Positions 45,041 to 56,639 of a stretch of 64,000 nt of DNA are shown here, piece by piece (the stretch's first letter is position 1; each line of letters begins with the position of its first letter). The notes below the pieces were generated by a model. It had not been told where the DNA came from and searched no databases. It saw nothing but the letters and a program-made list of their open reading frames with translations. Source of the DNA: Metallyticus violacea. Lineage: Eukaryota > Arthropoda > Insecta > Mantodea > Metallyticidae. The stretch is from positions 117,310,869-117,374,868 of the forward strand of contig CM060843.1 in the NCBI GenBank assembly GCA_030762175.1, in the 5' to 3' direction. The position numbers and the translations under genes were made by a program.

Positions 45041-47699
45041 TCATTAATTTATTTCTTTTCATTTATAACTATAAACTTACTATGTGACAGGCCACATTTA
45101 TGATGAAAAATTAGAATATTTCTGTATGTTTCATTTTACATGTAATGTTAAACAAATATAATAATCAGTTGGATGGTCCTTAGATTCCCTACAAATAATA
45201 TGAATTGCAAGTGTCATGTAGCATGAATAACTTTTTCATCCAGTGAGAAGCCTAACACATGATAAACAGTATATATAAGGAGATAATTGCTGTAAAGATC
45301 AAATACATTGCACCCAAGTAAAGTTTTTATCACTTTTGCATAAGTAGTATGAAAATCCCTTTTTGAAACTTAAATATTTGTTCACCACATGTAGCAGAAA
45401 TTGTTAGATGATTTCAACACTTTCTTTGGCTGAAAGTAAGCTACTACACTAATAAAGTTGTAAAAATTACTTGTTTTCTATTAACAGAACCTGTTCATAA
45501 ACAACATATCAGGACATGAATAAATCTGCACATTGTCAACTCTCTATGATTCAATAGAGAAGATTGTTTGTGATGTATGGTAAAAAGTTTAGAAGTTCAT
45601 GGTAGTGTCACACTTAAACCTATGGAAGAAAATCTTGTGAGCTAGTATATTGTAGTTTGCTCTCGTGCCTGTCACTTGAAATGGTGCCAAAAACAGAACC
45701 ATCATATGTTTGACATCCCTTTTTGTCTCACTTCCCATTTATTTTCATTGAGGTACTTTTAAGTCTGATGTATTGAAAGATGACTGCAAATAAGTTGCTC
45801 TTGTTATGCCAAAAAATCCAGTAATAAGTTCATTGTACTAAAGCTCAATCTCTTCAGAAAGTAAATGTGGACACCTTCTTTGTACTAATAAAACAAATTT
45901 ATATTGATTCTGGATATGTTTTCTTATGGTGTAATACTAATCTGCCTTTCTGTGATCATTTTTACTATGGAGACCCCATATGAGGGTAATTATTTTATTT
46001 ATTAAATAATATGCACATAAAGCAGTGTAATTTTATCTCAGAACAGCCCAGCAATTACATTTATTTGAAATACTAAACATGCTGAAATTTTTCAATTGCA
46101 ACTTTTGAGTGTGATTGTAGTACCAACTTTATTCTTCATAAATAGCCATTCTTCTTAAGCCCAACTTGAAATCAGCCTATCATTTTCTGCTATGAAAATA
46201 GTTCAACTATTGTTCATAATAAACAACTTAAGTAAGACTAGTGTGGAAAACATTGCTTTGATATATTGTAAATTAATTTCTTTCCTTATATTTGTATATT
46301 ATTTGTTGTGCTGGAATTAGGCATGCTAATACATTATGCATGTGCAAAAACCATCATACTGTCTTACATGTTTTCTCAAGATTTTTTTGTATTAAAATCT
46401 TCTTGATTATTTAATACTCCCAGCATACTATAATATAATCTTTTGGTAAAAAGAAATGAAGGAAAATTTGACTTCAAATGGTTATAAAAGCTTTCATTGA
46501 AAGATTTATACCAATAAAAAATAAATGAATACTGTTAGCTCTTTCTACCATAATAAAAATTAAATTAAATGTTGAGTTATTGAAAACAAATCATAAGAAT
46601 ATGAATATTCACCATACTATAAGCAATGAAGATGTGTTAATAAGTTTAAGAAAATTGAAATCTAAGGTGTCACAGGTAAGAATAATGTTTATGCTATACC
46701 ACATAGAAATAAAATATTTGCTGTTATGACATTCTGATCTATATTAGTTTATTGATTAATATTATAATTGCTTGAAAAAATGTAGCAAATACCCACTCAA
46801 GCCAGATGATGTATATTGCATTTATATTTCTGGGAAATCAATTTCAGTCTTAATTCTTCCTTCTCCAAAGTTATTTTCTCTTTAAACAAATTTTATGACC
46901 ATTTTTTCATTGTCATTAAAGTAAGATAGAAAATAACAAATCTCTGCTATTTTTATATTTAAAACCAGACAATTTTTTTTAAAGAAATTATGTTCTTAAC
47001 TTTTAACAAAGTACCTCCACTTTTAAAATATAGATATATAAATAATTTATAGTTAAAAGTGCAGTATTGCTATAGAAACAACCAGTAGCACAGCATAAGC
47101 TTTGATATGAGAAAACCAATACTTTTCAATGGGGTTGGTGATCTCAGGTACAAAGCATGAGGTTTTGATGTAACAATCAAATGACTTTTAAGAACTTACT
47201 CCATCAGAAATCTTTCAGAACAAGAGATAGGTTAATATATTTTTAAAAATATAAAATATAGTATGTACCTTACTAAACCTATTGTACTAATTTCAGTCAC
47301 TTTTTCTTCTTCTCTGCAAAACATCTAAAACCTTCTCAAGAAATGCTGGATCTGACAAAAGCTCACCCAAAAGTCCCTTTTCTATCATCAAAATATTTGT
47401 AAACATGGTAGGTGCTTGTTGTTCATGATATTTCCAAGGTAGATTTTGATCCTCCTCAAAGTATTCATATTTCTTTCACTATAAGCTGTAGTTGCAGTAT
47501 TGTTAATGCTAACTGCAGTATGAGGTATGTATATATGCTATAAAATATTTTAGCAATTTTTGCAGACTTAAATGCTTTGATTCACTTGCATACACATTAT
47601 GTAATTCATTTTGTAGCTGATCAGTATTAAAGAACTGATACTCTTTTGCTAAGTTATCCAGTTTATTTTAAGGAAATTTTCTGCTGTAGTCTTTAAACT
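45041..47699. other. unassigned AT-rich sequence
   Basis: About 2.7 kb with no recognisable gene or repeat. Confidence 0.4.
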
Positions 47700-47799
47700 T
47701 GTTTCCACTACTTATATGTAAATTGGAACTTGCACAGTGAAGCTAATCATATTAATTGATATCATTGTATGGTTCAGTTGAACTACACACTCACAGATA

Positions 47800-48661
47800 A
47801 CAGATAACATGCTGCCATTCTTGGATATCAAAATAATGAAATGCCAGAAAATCTTAAATTTGGAATATACAGAAAGAATACACATGCAGATAATCACATC
47901 AAAGCTGACAATTTAACCCCACAGCGCACAAACATGCAGTAATTAACAGTTTAACACACCGGCTAGTTAACCTACAAATTAGCAAAGAAGAATATTTTAA
48001 AGAATACAAACAAATAGAAGAAACAGCAGTTAAAAATGGTTTTAAAAAAGAACTAGTACATAAAAAGGTGCAGAAATTCAAGATACAAAAACATATCAAA
48101 GAAACCATAACACTTTCAGCAAGAAAAGATAAACTAATTTTTAAAATATTCGCATATCATCCATGGGCCACAAAAAAATTTCAGAATATTCTTAAAGTTT
48201 TTAATATCAGGTTGGCACCGATTAATAGATTTAATGTTAAAAATTTACTGATAGATAATGTTAATGACAGTATTCCACAAGAATAAAAATCAGGTATTTA
48301 CAAAATAAACTGTGCAGAATGTGAAAAAATCTACATTGGAAAAACAAAGAGAAATTTAGGCAGACGGTTAAAGGAACATTTCAGGAACATAAAGTACAAG
48401 CAAATAGAGAAATCAGCAGTAGCATAACATTTTTGGACTCAAAATCATGACATAATAAATAAAGCAAAATTATTAAAATTGGTACAAGGACCTATGGAAT
48501 TAGCAACCTGGGAGAAAATCTACATCTACAAATACAAAGACAGCATAATGAACTTCGACATTGCTGGGGATAAAAACATAAACTACAAGTTTATCACACT
48601 GTCACCAGAGCAGAATATACATTCCCACAGCTCAACGAATGATCTGACAGTTGAACTTTAG
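47800..48661 (+). pseudogene. PLE RT C-terminus and GIY-YIG endonuclease (copy 2)
   Basis: Readable blocks are LPFLDIKIMKCQ near 47811, the thumb region (FKKELVHKKVQKFKIQKHIK and KLIFKIFAYHPWATKKFQNI) and RLAPINRFNVKNLLIDNVND (48212). Then SGIYKINCAECEKIYIGKTK follows a TAA (GAATAA at 48280-48285), and TWEKIYIYKYKDSIMNFD lies near 48510. Stops also occur at SAVA*HFW. GIY, YIG, the Cys pair and the catalytic Glu are all still present. The palm domain is gone, so it is not functional. Confidence 0.85.
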
Positions 48662-48669
48662 CCTGGCTG

Positions 48670-48715
48670 AAGATGGTAACTAAATGTTCTCGGAACCGGT
48701 TCCATGCATTTATGA
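48670..48715 (+). ncRNA. degenerate hammerhead-type ribozyme of PLE copy 2
   Basis: CTGAAGA (48668-48674), the extra T, a stem II ending GTTCTC, and the ACCGGTT stem III are all present. However, the GAAA core has become GGAA and the stem II 5' strand is altered, so it is predicted inactive. Confidence 0.6.
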
Positions 48716-48761
48716 AAAGTAAGTGAAGCTTTAAGAGTGTGTAGTTCAACTGTTTCCACTA

Positions 48762-49140
48762 ACTAATTCCACAAAATTCAGAAAGGAAGGTATTCAAATC
48801 TACATTTTATTTATAAAATATAGTTACCTAAGACTTTAAGTATTACCTGTCTCTGGCTGTTCTTCACAGAAGTATTATTATTAATTTTTCATTTAGTTGT
48901 ATGTTTTTTCAATATATATTTCATTAAACTGTCTTATTTTTTTTTAATGTTCTGATGGCAACATGTATTTTCTTGTGGCAGGCTGCAATACTCACTACTG
49001 ATGACTGTAGGATATTGAAGAGAGGATTAATTCAGACAAAGAAAGTTTCAAGAACATAGAGTAAGTACACAAAAATGGAATAATTCATGTGCTTTTCAGT
49101 CCCCCTATTGCACAGTTTATAGATTACCACACTGAATCAT
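48762..49140. other. unassigned AT-rich sequence
   Basis: I see no gene. Confidence 0.4.
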
Positions 49141-49146
49141 TTTCAT

Positions 49147-49560
49147 CTATAATGTCATCAAAAATACTGTGTAATTCTGAGAAATGTAGCTCTTTTCTGT
49201 CAGAAAAACTGCTCTTTTAGATGATCTGCTAAAGAAACTGGGAAAAGCTATGAAGGCACAGACAAATAAGTCAACCTGTTTAATAGATTTAGATTTAAAG
49301 TCATACAGAAGTATACAGCTTGTAGCAATGATTGAAGATTTTAGACAGAAAACTCTAATTTTAGAACTATTCTTCCTTTTCCTGCCATTATAGAGGTGGC
49401 GTTGTAAATCTAACATATCTAAATCTATCTTTTCATCAATTTCCCAATTGTACAGAACTTCAGATATGACTTCCAAAAGCCCTGGAGCTGTTTTAGTCTT
49501 AGAAATGCCATAAAAACCCACAAATTTCTCCTCAATTCTCTCATTCATGCAATATCATAT
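49147..49560 (-). pseudogene. hAT/ZMYM-like transposase fragment
   Basis: The minus-strand frame begins NERIEEKFVGFYGISKTKTA, then PGLLEVISEVLYNWEIDEKI. This parallels the conserved EKFVGF..V...TA.GL...I...L....I block of hAT-derived transposases related to ZMYM1-like proteins, where the RNase H-like fold begins. The catalytic region expected next (GQ.YDGA..M.G) is not readable; QRHLYNGRKRKN may be a shifted trace of it. The open frame of 133 residues lacks the rest of the protein, so this is a relic. The family call is from memory. Confidence 0.5.
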
Positions 49561-49689
49561 CATTATGCTTATTTGGCTGTTAAAACTCATAACTAGTGTC
49601 TTGTCAGCTTGAGTGGAAATAAAAGAAGAATTAATAATCTCTACTGAGTTTAAATATTTAGAACACACTTTATGGTTTCACATGTATGA

Positions 49690-49740
49690 GATTTACTCAG
49701 GACATGTTTCATGGAACACTTGTCCACATTCTCAGTAGTT
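49690..49740 (-). mobile_element. PLE ribozyme-like terminal fragment
   Basis: On the minus strand it reads ctgagaatgtggac, then aagtgttccatGAAACATGTCC. The GAAA plus ACAUGU palindrome with C17 is intact, while the CUGANGA core is degenerate. No coding part adjoins. Confidence 0.45.
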
Positions 49741-51519
49741 ATATAATTTCGATTCCAAATTGAATTAATATTGAAAAGAAGAATGTTTTATTATCCTTTG
49801 TTTTTTTAGAATATCATTCACAATTCCCTATCAGGTCATTTTGTATATCTGGTAACGTTCTTTTGAATGCTGAAGATTAATATAACTGTTTTCTTATTTG
49901 AGTGTATCAAATCCAATAACTCTAAATAATTTCCTTTATTGGAAGAGCTTTCATCATCTTGACATCCACGGAATGCTAATTCTTGTTTATTTTAGAGTAT
50001 GAGAGATTTAGTTGTTTTCTTTAATATCTGCCTTTTGGTAGGAACAACTTCATTATGTTTAATTTTTTGAAATTGGGAAGCTTCCTATAATGCATTATCT
50101 ATGTATGTCTTTTCTAGCATATAAAATACTCGCTATGTAGCAAGTAATGTTTAGAAGACTGGTGTTTCATTACTTTTTAATGAGAATGCTCAATCAGATG
50201 CACCCTGTTTACACCATTCCTAATCATTTTATTGAAACATAATGCATACATAGCAAAACATTTTTTTTTTTCTTCAATACACCAGTTAGCCGAGGAAACC
50301 TATTATACCACGAGGACTGAAATTTCCTCTTTAGATTTTTACCTTCCACTTTAATAGATAAGTTGGTCTTTTATTTTTTAACTGCATCACTGTGCAAAGT
50401 GTTGTCTTAGAAAATGAATTATTTTATTTGAATTTGACAAACTTATATCAATTATGTATATTACTTAGCTTACACATAAAGAAAAGAAAATGCATACTGT
50501 TAACTGCCCAGGAAAATCAAAATCAACTCTTTACAAGAATAATGTGTACTGCAACAATTCAAAAGGCTGATGCTGATATATTCGAAAACTGGAGAAAAAA
50601 ATTATAAGAGAAATCATTCAATGCCCTCCATGGTATCCCGCTGCAAGCTCCAGTAAAGAGATTGCAAGGCTGTATACTCTTGGCTTAGAGCTGTATGAAA
50701 CACACTATTTTATTTATTTTAAGTCAGCTCTGGGCATATGGTCATACATTCATGCTATGCTACTGGTAATAGTTATAGCATGTTCAATATCCTGTTATAT
50801 TCAATATTGACATATGCTATAGTTGAATGGAATAAATTTACTACTAATAAGCACATGGATATGTAAATCAAAGTTTCAAATAAAACTACATATAAACATT
50901 ATAGTGAATATAATATAGCACAGTAAAAATCTATTACATAAATGAAATACAAATAGAAAAAGCAATACTCTGAAAGATATTAAATTAAAGTAAGTGTTGC
51001 TAACATACTTAAAGTAAATTAAGATAAGGAGTACTTACAGAATAAGAAGATGCACATGAGAAAATGCACAGCTGCAAATTATGTGAAAACAGCAGTGACT
51101 AATGCCATCAGTAGTTAGTATTTGAAGATGAATTATGTGAAATTGGAATGGGACACAGTTTCTCATGCATTCTATTAAATGAAGGACTTGTAGCAGGCTT
51201 GAATGGAGTTAGGGCAAAGGTAAGATAAGAGGAAAAATATTAATTACATCTGTTGATTGACTTTAATACATTGTAGAGTTACCAGAGTTTCCAAAGTGAA
51301 AAGCATAAAACTAATTGCAATGGAAACATATGTAAAATTTTGAACTGTATGACAATGAAGGAAGTGAACTAATAATACATACTTGTAATTCAAAAATTGT
51401 CTGAACTAGCTGCACCAAATTCCTTGAAATCTACTTTAATAAACATTTAACTTATAGCCATCTTGTACATGTGTTTTTTTAAAATTGTGTATTAATATAT
51501 ATTTGCTAAGAGAAATATC
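49741..51519. other. unassigned AT-rich sequence
   Basis: I see no recognisable gene. An open stretch around 50500-50720 (50392-50607 plus its continuation) shows no family signature that I can name. Confidence 0.35.
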
Positions 51520-52010
51520 TTATCGTTAGAAGGAAAAGTAATAAAAGTGGTTTATTATGGATTGGTACACTCACATATCACATATGGTATAGAAATTTTG
51601 GGAGAGACACGTTATTCAAATTTGAATGGAGAACTTATTATTATTACACAGAATAGAAGTCTGAGATGCATTTATAATTTAACAAATTTCCAATCTGTCA
51701 AAGAAATATGTAAAACAGCTGATACTAACAGTCATATTGTTGTATGTCTACAGAGTTATTTTATTAATAAAATCAAATAATGGATTTAATAATATTGCAT
51801 ATTATTAATAATTAATAATTATCATTGAGTATAGGGCAACAACATAGAGCAATAAATACCCATACAGTATAGGAATTATTATGTACAATAAACTTCCCAG
51901 TTTCATTAAATCTGCACAAAGTAATTCTTTTAAGCAGTTGTAGAAAAATTACCTCATTGAGAAATATCTGTACAGATTATATGAGTTATAATTAGATAAT
52001 GCTATCATTA
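51520..52010 (+). pseudogene. CR1/Jockey-like LINE, RT C-terminal remnant
   Basis: The frame from 51547 reads VYYGLVHSHITYGIEILGET, then QNRSLRCIYNLTNFQSVKEI. This matches the block FYYALIHSHL.YGI..WG....+..Q+RA+R.I+NL after the palm in CR1/Jockey-type RTs. Further on, IMYNKLPSFIKSAQSNSFKQ (about 51880-51940) matches the C-terminal L.N.LP..I+.......FK block. Only the 3' end survives. Confidence 0.65.
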
Positions 52011-52290
52011 TTCACTTATTCATATTATACTATTTATGATTGCTTGTATATATCACATAAATTAATTTCTTTTGTATTATAATATTTATATTTTGCATAG
52101 ATTCAATCTGCTCTATAAAATGGATTGAAAAAGCAACTATTAACTCATTATGTATGGTATATATTATTATCATTACCTACTGTATTATTTATTACCTCCT
52201 GTATGATGAATTAACTTTGTATAAACTCTCCATAGTTAGATATTGATCATGCTTAGTACTTATATATTCACAAGCCTACAAGTAATTACG

Positions 52291-52433
52291 TTCTTCTTCT
52301 TCTTCTTCTTCTTCTTCTTCTTCTTCTTCTTCTTCTTCTTCTTCTTCTTCTTCTTCTATTTCTTCTTCTTCTTCTTCTTCTTCTTCTTCTCATTCTCCTC
52401 CCCCTCCCTCTCCTCCTCCTCCTCCTCCTCCTC
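52291..52433. repeat. (TTC)n-(CTC)n microsatellite, 143 bp
   Basis: TTC triplets with one TAT interruption grade into CTC triplets. The strand is nearly pure pyrimidine. The mirror image of this pattern (GAA to GGA) occurs at 35921-36100. Confidence 0.97.
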
Positions 52434-52451
52434 ATTACTAATATTAAGTAT

Positions 52452-52581
52452 CCAACATTTTTTAAAAATTGTAAACCTTTAAAAAATGTTTTCATATGGA
52501 ACTAACACAGTGAAGCTCATGTGAATTGAAACTGTCATCTTAAGCATCTTAAGCATGAAGAGTGTTAAGACGACAGATTCA
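52452..52581 (+). mobile_element. 130-bp PLE mini-insertion with perfect TSD
   Basis: The 15-bp TSD actaatattaagtat at 52437-52451 and 52582-52596 brackets 130 bp. These contain the 5' tail motif atggaactaacacagtgaag and an imperfect hairpin (ctgtcatcttaagcat and atg..gtgttaagacgacag) in place of any coding sequence or ribozyme. Confidence 0.75.
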
Positions 52582-52596
52582 ACTAATATTAAGTAT

Positions 52597-53519
52597 GTTA
52601 CCTAGTGATGCTGTGGCAAAGGAAAAGAGAAGGGCATATTTAAATTCTGATGGGCTTGCAGACAAAAAAATGTAGCTTTTAATTTCAAAAGATTTCAAAT
52701 CAATTTGTTAATTTATTAACTGTATTATCCTTTCAGAAAAAATACTTTCAATTACATATTAAGCACAACCAAAATATTCCACCAATTTGCAGCATTGGCA
52801 TGCATGGTCCTGCTATGATACTTTCTCTGAAGTTTGAAATTTTTGGATGTAATTTGACTTTGAAAATCAATTTCTATACCTCTAAGCATGACAAGGTGCT
52901 CCTTTTCCATGAAGATCCTAATGAATTGCAGTGTTCAATCTTCTTTGTTGTAGATTTCTATTTTGCAAAGATGTGCTACAAAATAATCATGTTTGGCATT
53001 CAAATGGAAATTTGCCACAACTGCTTTTCTAGGTTTCTTGCATTTTTCCCTTCATTTTGAATATTTCTACTCATTTCTTATTGTTAGCTTGTAGAATTTT
53101 ATATGACTATGCATGGACACTTAAACTTTAGTTTTGATGTTGCAATCTTGTGTTTCTTCTTTTTTATCCCCAATTTATCAACAATATCCTTCCAATTTAT
53201 GCCAATATGCAATAGTGATGATATACACTGAATGCATTTTTTTTTTTGTATCTTCATTCATTTCTATTAAAAAATGAATATTTAATGCTGACAGTATTTC
53301 ATATAGAATTATCTCTCAAGTAAGGAAGACTGGCTTAATATGTATAATGCAGTTAATGAAAAATTTAGATTGTTTGTAAATAGTTTTATGTTCTGCTTTA
53401 ACACTGCCTTCCCTCTCAAAACATTAAGAATATGCAATGTGAAAAAAAAGAGAAATTGGATAACTCTAGGTATAAGAAAGTGATGTGAATGTAAAAAGTT
53501 ATTGCATGAATAAAGTAGG
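52597..53519. other. unassigned AT-rich sequence
   Basis: I see no gene. The open frame 52800-53060 has no family signature. Confidence 0.4.
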
Positions 53520-54753
53520 GTAATTAAAATGCCAGAATTTCATGATTACTTTAAGAATTATAAAAGTATATTAAATATAGTAATAAGACAAGCAAAAATT
53601 AATAGCAATCATAATCATATTAAAAACTGTAATAATAGGACTAAAGCTCTATGGAAAATAGTAAACCAAATGACTAATAAAATGCATCATACACAAGGTA
53701 ATATAGAACTTGACTATAATGAGAGAAAGATTACGGATGCAACTTAGGTTGTTATGTTTTAACACTTCACAGATATAATTTTAGAATGGGTTAAAAAAAA
53801 TGGGCATTTCGATGCCCCAGTAAAGACTAGTACTACCAATAATATAAATTCTATATATCTTAATGAAGTTACAACTGAGGAAATGTAAGTGTATTGAATA
53901 ATAGATATTCTGCAGGTGCTGATGACATACCAGATATAATTATAAAAGAGTGCTGTGTTTATATAATTAGGCCACTTGTTCATCTGTATAATGCATCCAT
54001 TAACTAGTGGTACAATCCCAGACGTATTAAAAACATCAAAGGTGTTCTCTACACAAAAAAGGAAAGAGATTGAGGCATCAAACTACCGTCCATCTCCATT
54101 CCTTCCATATTCTCTAAGATATGGAAAAAAATAATATATAGGAGACTTCTTTCATTTTTTGAAAAAAAGAATATAAATGCTAATTCATAGCATGGGTTTC
54201 CACACAAAATATCTACTGATACTGCAATATACACATTCTTAAACAGTGTTATAACTGTCTTAGATAATAAAGATAAAACCATTGGCATATTCTTAGATTT
54301 AAGTAACGCTTTTGATACCATTAACCATCAAATTTTGTTAATGAAATTGTTTGACTATGGCATAAGAGGACCAGCATATAATTGGTTTGAATCCTACCTC
54401 ACAAACCGGAAACAAATATAGAAATTATATACCCTAAAACTAATACACTTTCGGCAGTCCAATCTAATTTACTTGCTATAACATATGGAGTCCGCAAGGC
54501 TGGATTCTCAGCCCAATTTTATTTATTTTGTATATAAATGACCTAACAAATAATATTCAAGCTCATAACATTATACTATTTGCTGATGATACTAACTTAC
54601 TAATAACAGATAACATTTATGAAATGTTAAATAACTCATTAAGATAGACATGTAATGATTTGGTATCATGGATAGCTAATAACAACCTGGTTTTAAACAC
54701 TGATAAAACAGTTTGTCTTAAATTTCATATTACTGATTGCTCAAACAACAACC

Positions 54754-54795
<42 letters not shown>

Positions 54796-54817
54796 GTAAT
54801 AATAATAATAATAATAA

Positions 54818-54857
<40 letters not shown>

Positions 54858-55480
54858 TCCCTGAATAATATTTAATAATAAACTAATCTCATACAAAACT
54901 GAAACAAACTTTCTTGGCCTGTGCATGCAGAATAACTTAAAATGGAAATTACATATTAAATACCTTCTAAGCAAATTAAGCAGGAATATATATGCCTTAA
55001 GAAGTTTAAGTCAAAATGTCAGCCTTTTTATATTTTTAATAGCTTTATTAAGTACTAAAATATGGAATAATATTTTGGGGAAATTTGCCAGAAGCTAAAG
55101 ATGTATTTATTAAACAAAAACAACCCATTCGTATTATATGCAGTGAAAGGAATTTATGTTCATGTAAACCTCTATTCAGTAAATTTGGTATACTTACTTT
55201 GGCATGTACTTATATATTAGAGATAGTCTTATTCGCAAAAAAAGAATAGATTTACTTTCCAAAATAAAGGAAATATTCATACATGTTATACTGGAAATAA
55301 CAAGGACATTCACATAATCTCTACCAGAACTACAATGGGTAAAATGGAGTATTTCATACCAGTATAATAATATATAATTCCCTTCCCAATGTCATTAAAA
55401 ATTTAGAAAACTATAATATATTTAAGTCTAAGACAAAGGCTTTCTTGCAGAAGCATGCTTTTACACAGTAAAGGAATATT
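53520..55480 (+). pseudogene. CR1/Jockey-like LINE reverse transcriptase relic
   Basis: The whole RT region can be followed through frame changes. KALWKIVNQMTNKMHHTQGN (53650s) is followed by TSGTIPDVLKTSKVFSTQK and IEASNYRPSPFLP (54000-54110). PQKISTDTAIYTFLNSVI comes next, then TIGIFLDLSNAFDTINHQ (motif A). GWILSPILFILYINDLTNN is motif B (the usual QG.+LGP.LF altered) and ILFADDTNLL motif C. SWIANNNLVLNTDKTVCL, ETNFLGLCMQNNLKWKLHI and NSLPNVIKNL near 55380 follow, the last being the C-terminal block. No endonuclease precedes it. A microsatellite is embedded at 54744-54859. A PLE is inserted just downstream at 55564. Confidence 0.82.
54744..54859. repeat. (AAC)n-(AAT)n microsatellite inside the LINE
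   Basis: About 18 AAC units switch to about 20 AAT units, placed between the LINE blocks NTDKTVCLKFHI and ETNFLGLCMQ. Confidence 0.97.
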
Positions 55481-55619
55481 TGCAATTTAATAAATATCCA
55501 TATACATAAGTCATGTGCTATATTTAATCTATTATATGTTGTAAATGAACTTAAATTAAGTATAACTAACAAATTATTATTGAGGAAATCACTCAAATTT
55601 CACTAATTTAGTTCCACTT

Positions 55620-55664
55620 ACTTGGACATGTTTCAAAGGCGGTTGCCTTCATCATCAGCATGAT
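55620..55664 (-). ncRNA. hammerhead-type ribozyme, ACAUGU subfamily
   Basis: On the minus strand: CUGAUGA (55658-55652), extra U, stem II GAAGGC and GCCUUU with an AACC loop, GAAA (55634-55631), palindromic stem III ACAUGU (55631-55626) and C17 (55625), a canonical GUC site. Stem I is short and interrupted (G-C, U-A, mismatch, C-G, A-U). The mirror copy in the other arm (about 56090-56125, plus strand) has UUGAUGA and a broken stem II. Confidence 0.62.
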
Positions 55665-55811
55665 CCCAATGTCCGCTTCCCTGCGTGGTATTCAGATTTC
55701 GCTCCGTAGATTTTATGAACTTTGTGATAAGGTTACTATTGTTTGGGAGATTAAAATTAACCAAATTTTCTTTGTTTTTATTTATGAATATATTTTCCCA
55801 CACTGTCAATT

Positions 55812-56050
55812 CTATTGGTTTTTGAAGAGCTTTAAGAGTTTTGGTACCTTTTGGAATTCGTGGTTCTTTTGCCAGAAATGGTCTGCCACTGCTAATTTTT
55901 CCATGTGTTTATATTTTACATGTCTCATGTGCTCCTTAAACCGTATGGAGATATTTCTTTTTGTTTTGCCTATATATTTCATATTGCAATCTTTGCAAGC
56001 AATTTCATTTATGCATTTATCACAAAGTTCATAAAATCTACGGAGCGACA
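55812..56050 (-). pseudogene. PLE GIY-YIG endonuclease fragment
   Basis: The frame reads CINEIACKDCNMKYIGKTKR, then NISIRFKEHMRHVKYKHMEK and LAVADHFWQKNHEF. The YIG motif, Cys pair, Arg and His regions are present. The GIY start is replaced by the arm sequence (FYELCDKCINEI), and the C-terminus with the catalytic Glu is cut off by the other arm. Confidence 0.8.
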
Positions 56051-56639
56051 TGTGAATACCATGCGGGGAAGCGGACATTGGGATCATGTTGATGATGAAG
56101 GCAACCACCTTTGAAACATGTCCAAGTAAGTGGAACTAAATTAGTGAAATTTGAGTGATTTCCTCAATAATAATTCGTTATGTTATACTATATTTCACTG
56201 TGAAAATTCCCGCAATTCAAAACTATTTAGGTTAAGTATGTTTGATATCTAAATTGTATAATTTTAACTATTGACATATCCTGTATCAGAGTGCTGAATT
56301 GATGTAAGAAAATTGATTTAAGAAATTGAATTCAATATTTCTATTATCATTTATAATAGTTCTTCTTTTTGAAGCTGTGATTTATATTGTTGCTTTTGAA
56401 TCTACTAATAAGACAGTTTTACTATACATATTAGATCTGTAGATTTGTTATTCCAGTATAAAAAGTTCACTTTAATTTCTGCAGTTTATATAGTTTAACA
56501 TATCCATATGTGCAAATAGGGATGAGTATACATGTATGAGTGTTTTTGCACACCTTGTATTAATTTGCAACATGGATCCTTCACTATATAAAGTGCAAGT
56601 AATTAGAAAAGAACTATATATCCTACATTAATGTGTTCA

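Larger units (their letters stand above)
47711..48750 (+). mobile_element. PLE copy 2, truncated, with TSD
   Basis: Bounded by the perfect 11-bp TSD tgtttccacta at 47700-47710 and 48751-48761. The order is: 5' tail gtaaattggaacttgcacag (47718-47737), inverted arm ending gttgaactacacactc (47776-47791), an abrupt join to RT sequence at acagataac (so most of the RT is missing), RT C-terminus, endonuclease with several stops, degenerate ribozyme (48670-48715) and 3' arm agtgtgtagttcaac. It is closely similar to copy 1 (16345-17950) but in opposite orientation, and it retains the 127 nt (48011-48137) that copy 1 lost. Confidence 0.9.
55564..56231 (-). mobile_element. PLE copy with 164-bp inverted arms
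   Basis: Inverted arms at 55567-55730 and 56017-56180 match over almost their full length (both include gaggaaatcactcaaatttc, cttggacatgtttc and the bases coding FYELCDK). The 5' tail motif (minus strand ggaattttcacagtgaaa) lies at about 56195-56213, and 8-bp direct repeats ttaagtat lie at 55556-55563 and 56232-56239. Between the arms is a piece of endonuclease. The element is therefore internally deleted, consisting mainly of ends plus ~290 bp. Confidence 0.78.

Noticed and set aside
52243..52495. Open frames over 52.3 kb rich in Phe or Arg
   Set aside because: Translation of the (TTC)n-(CTC)n microsatellite.
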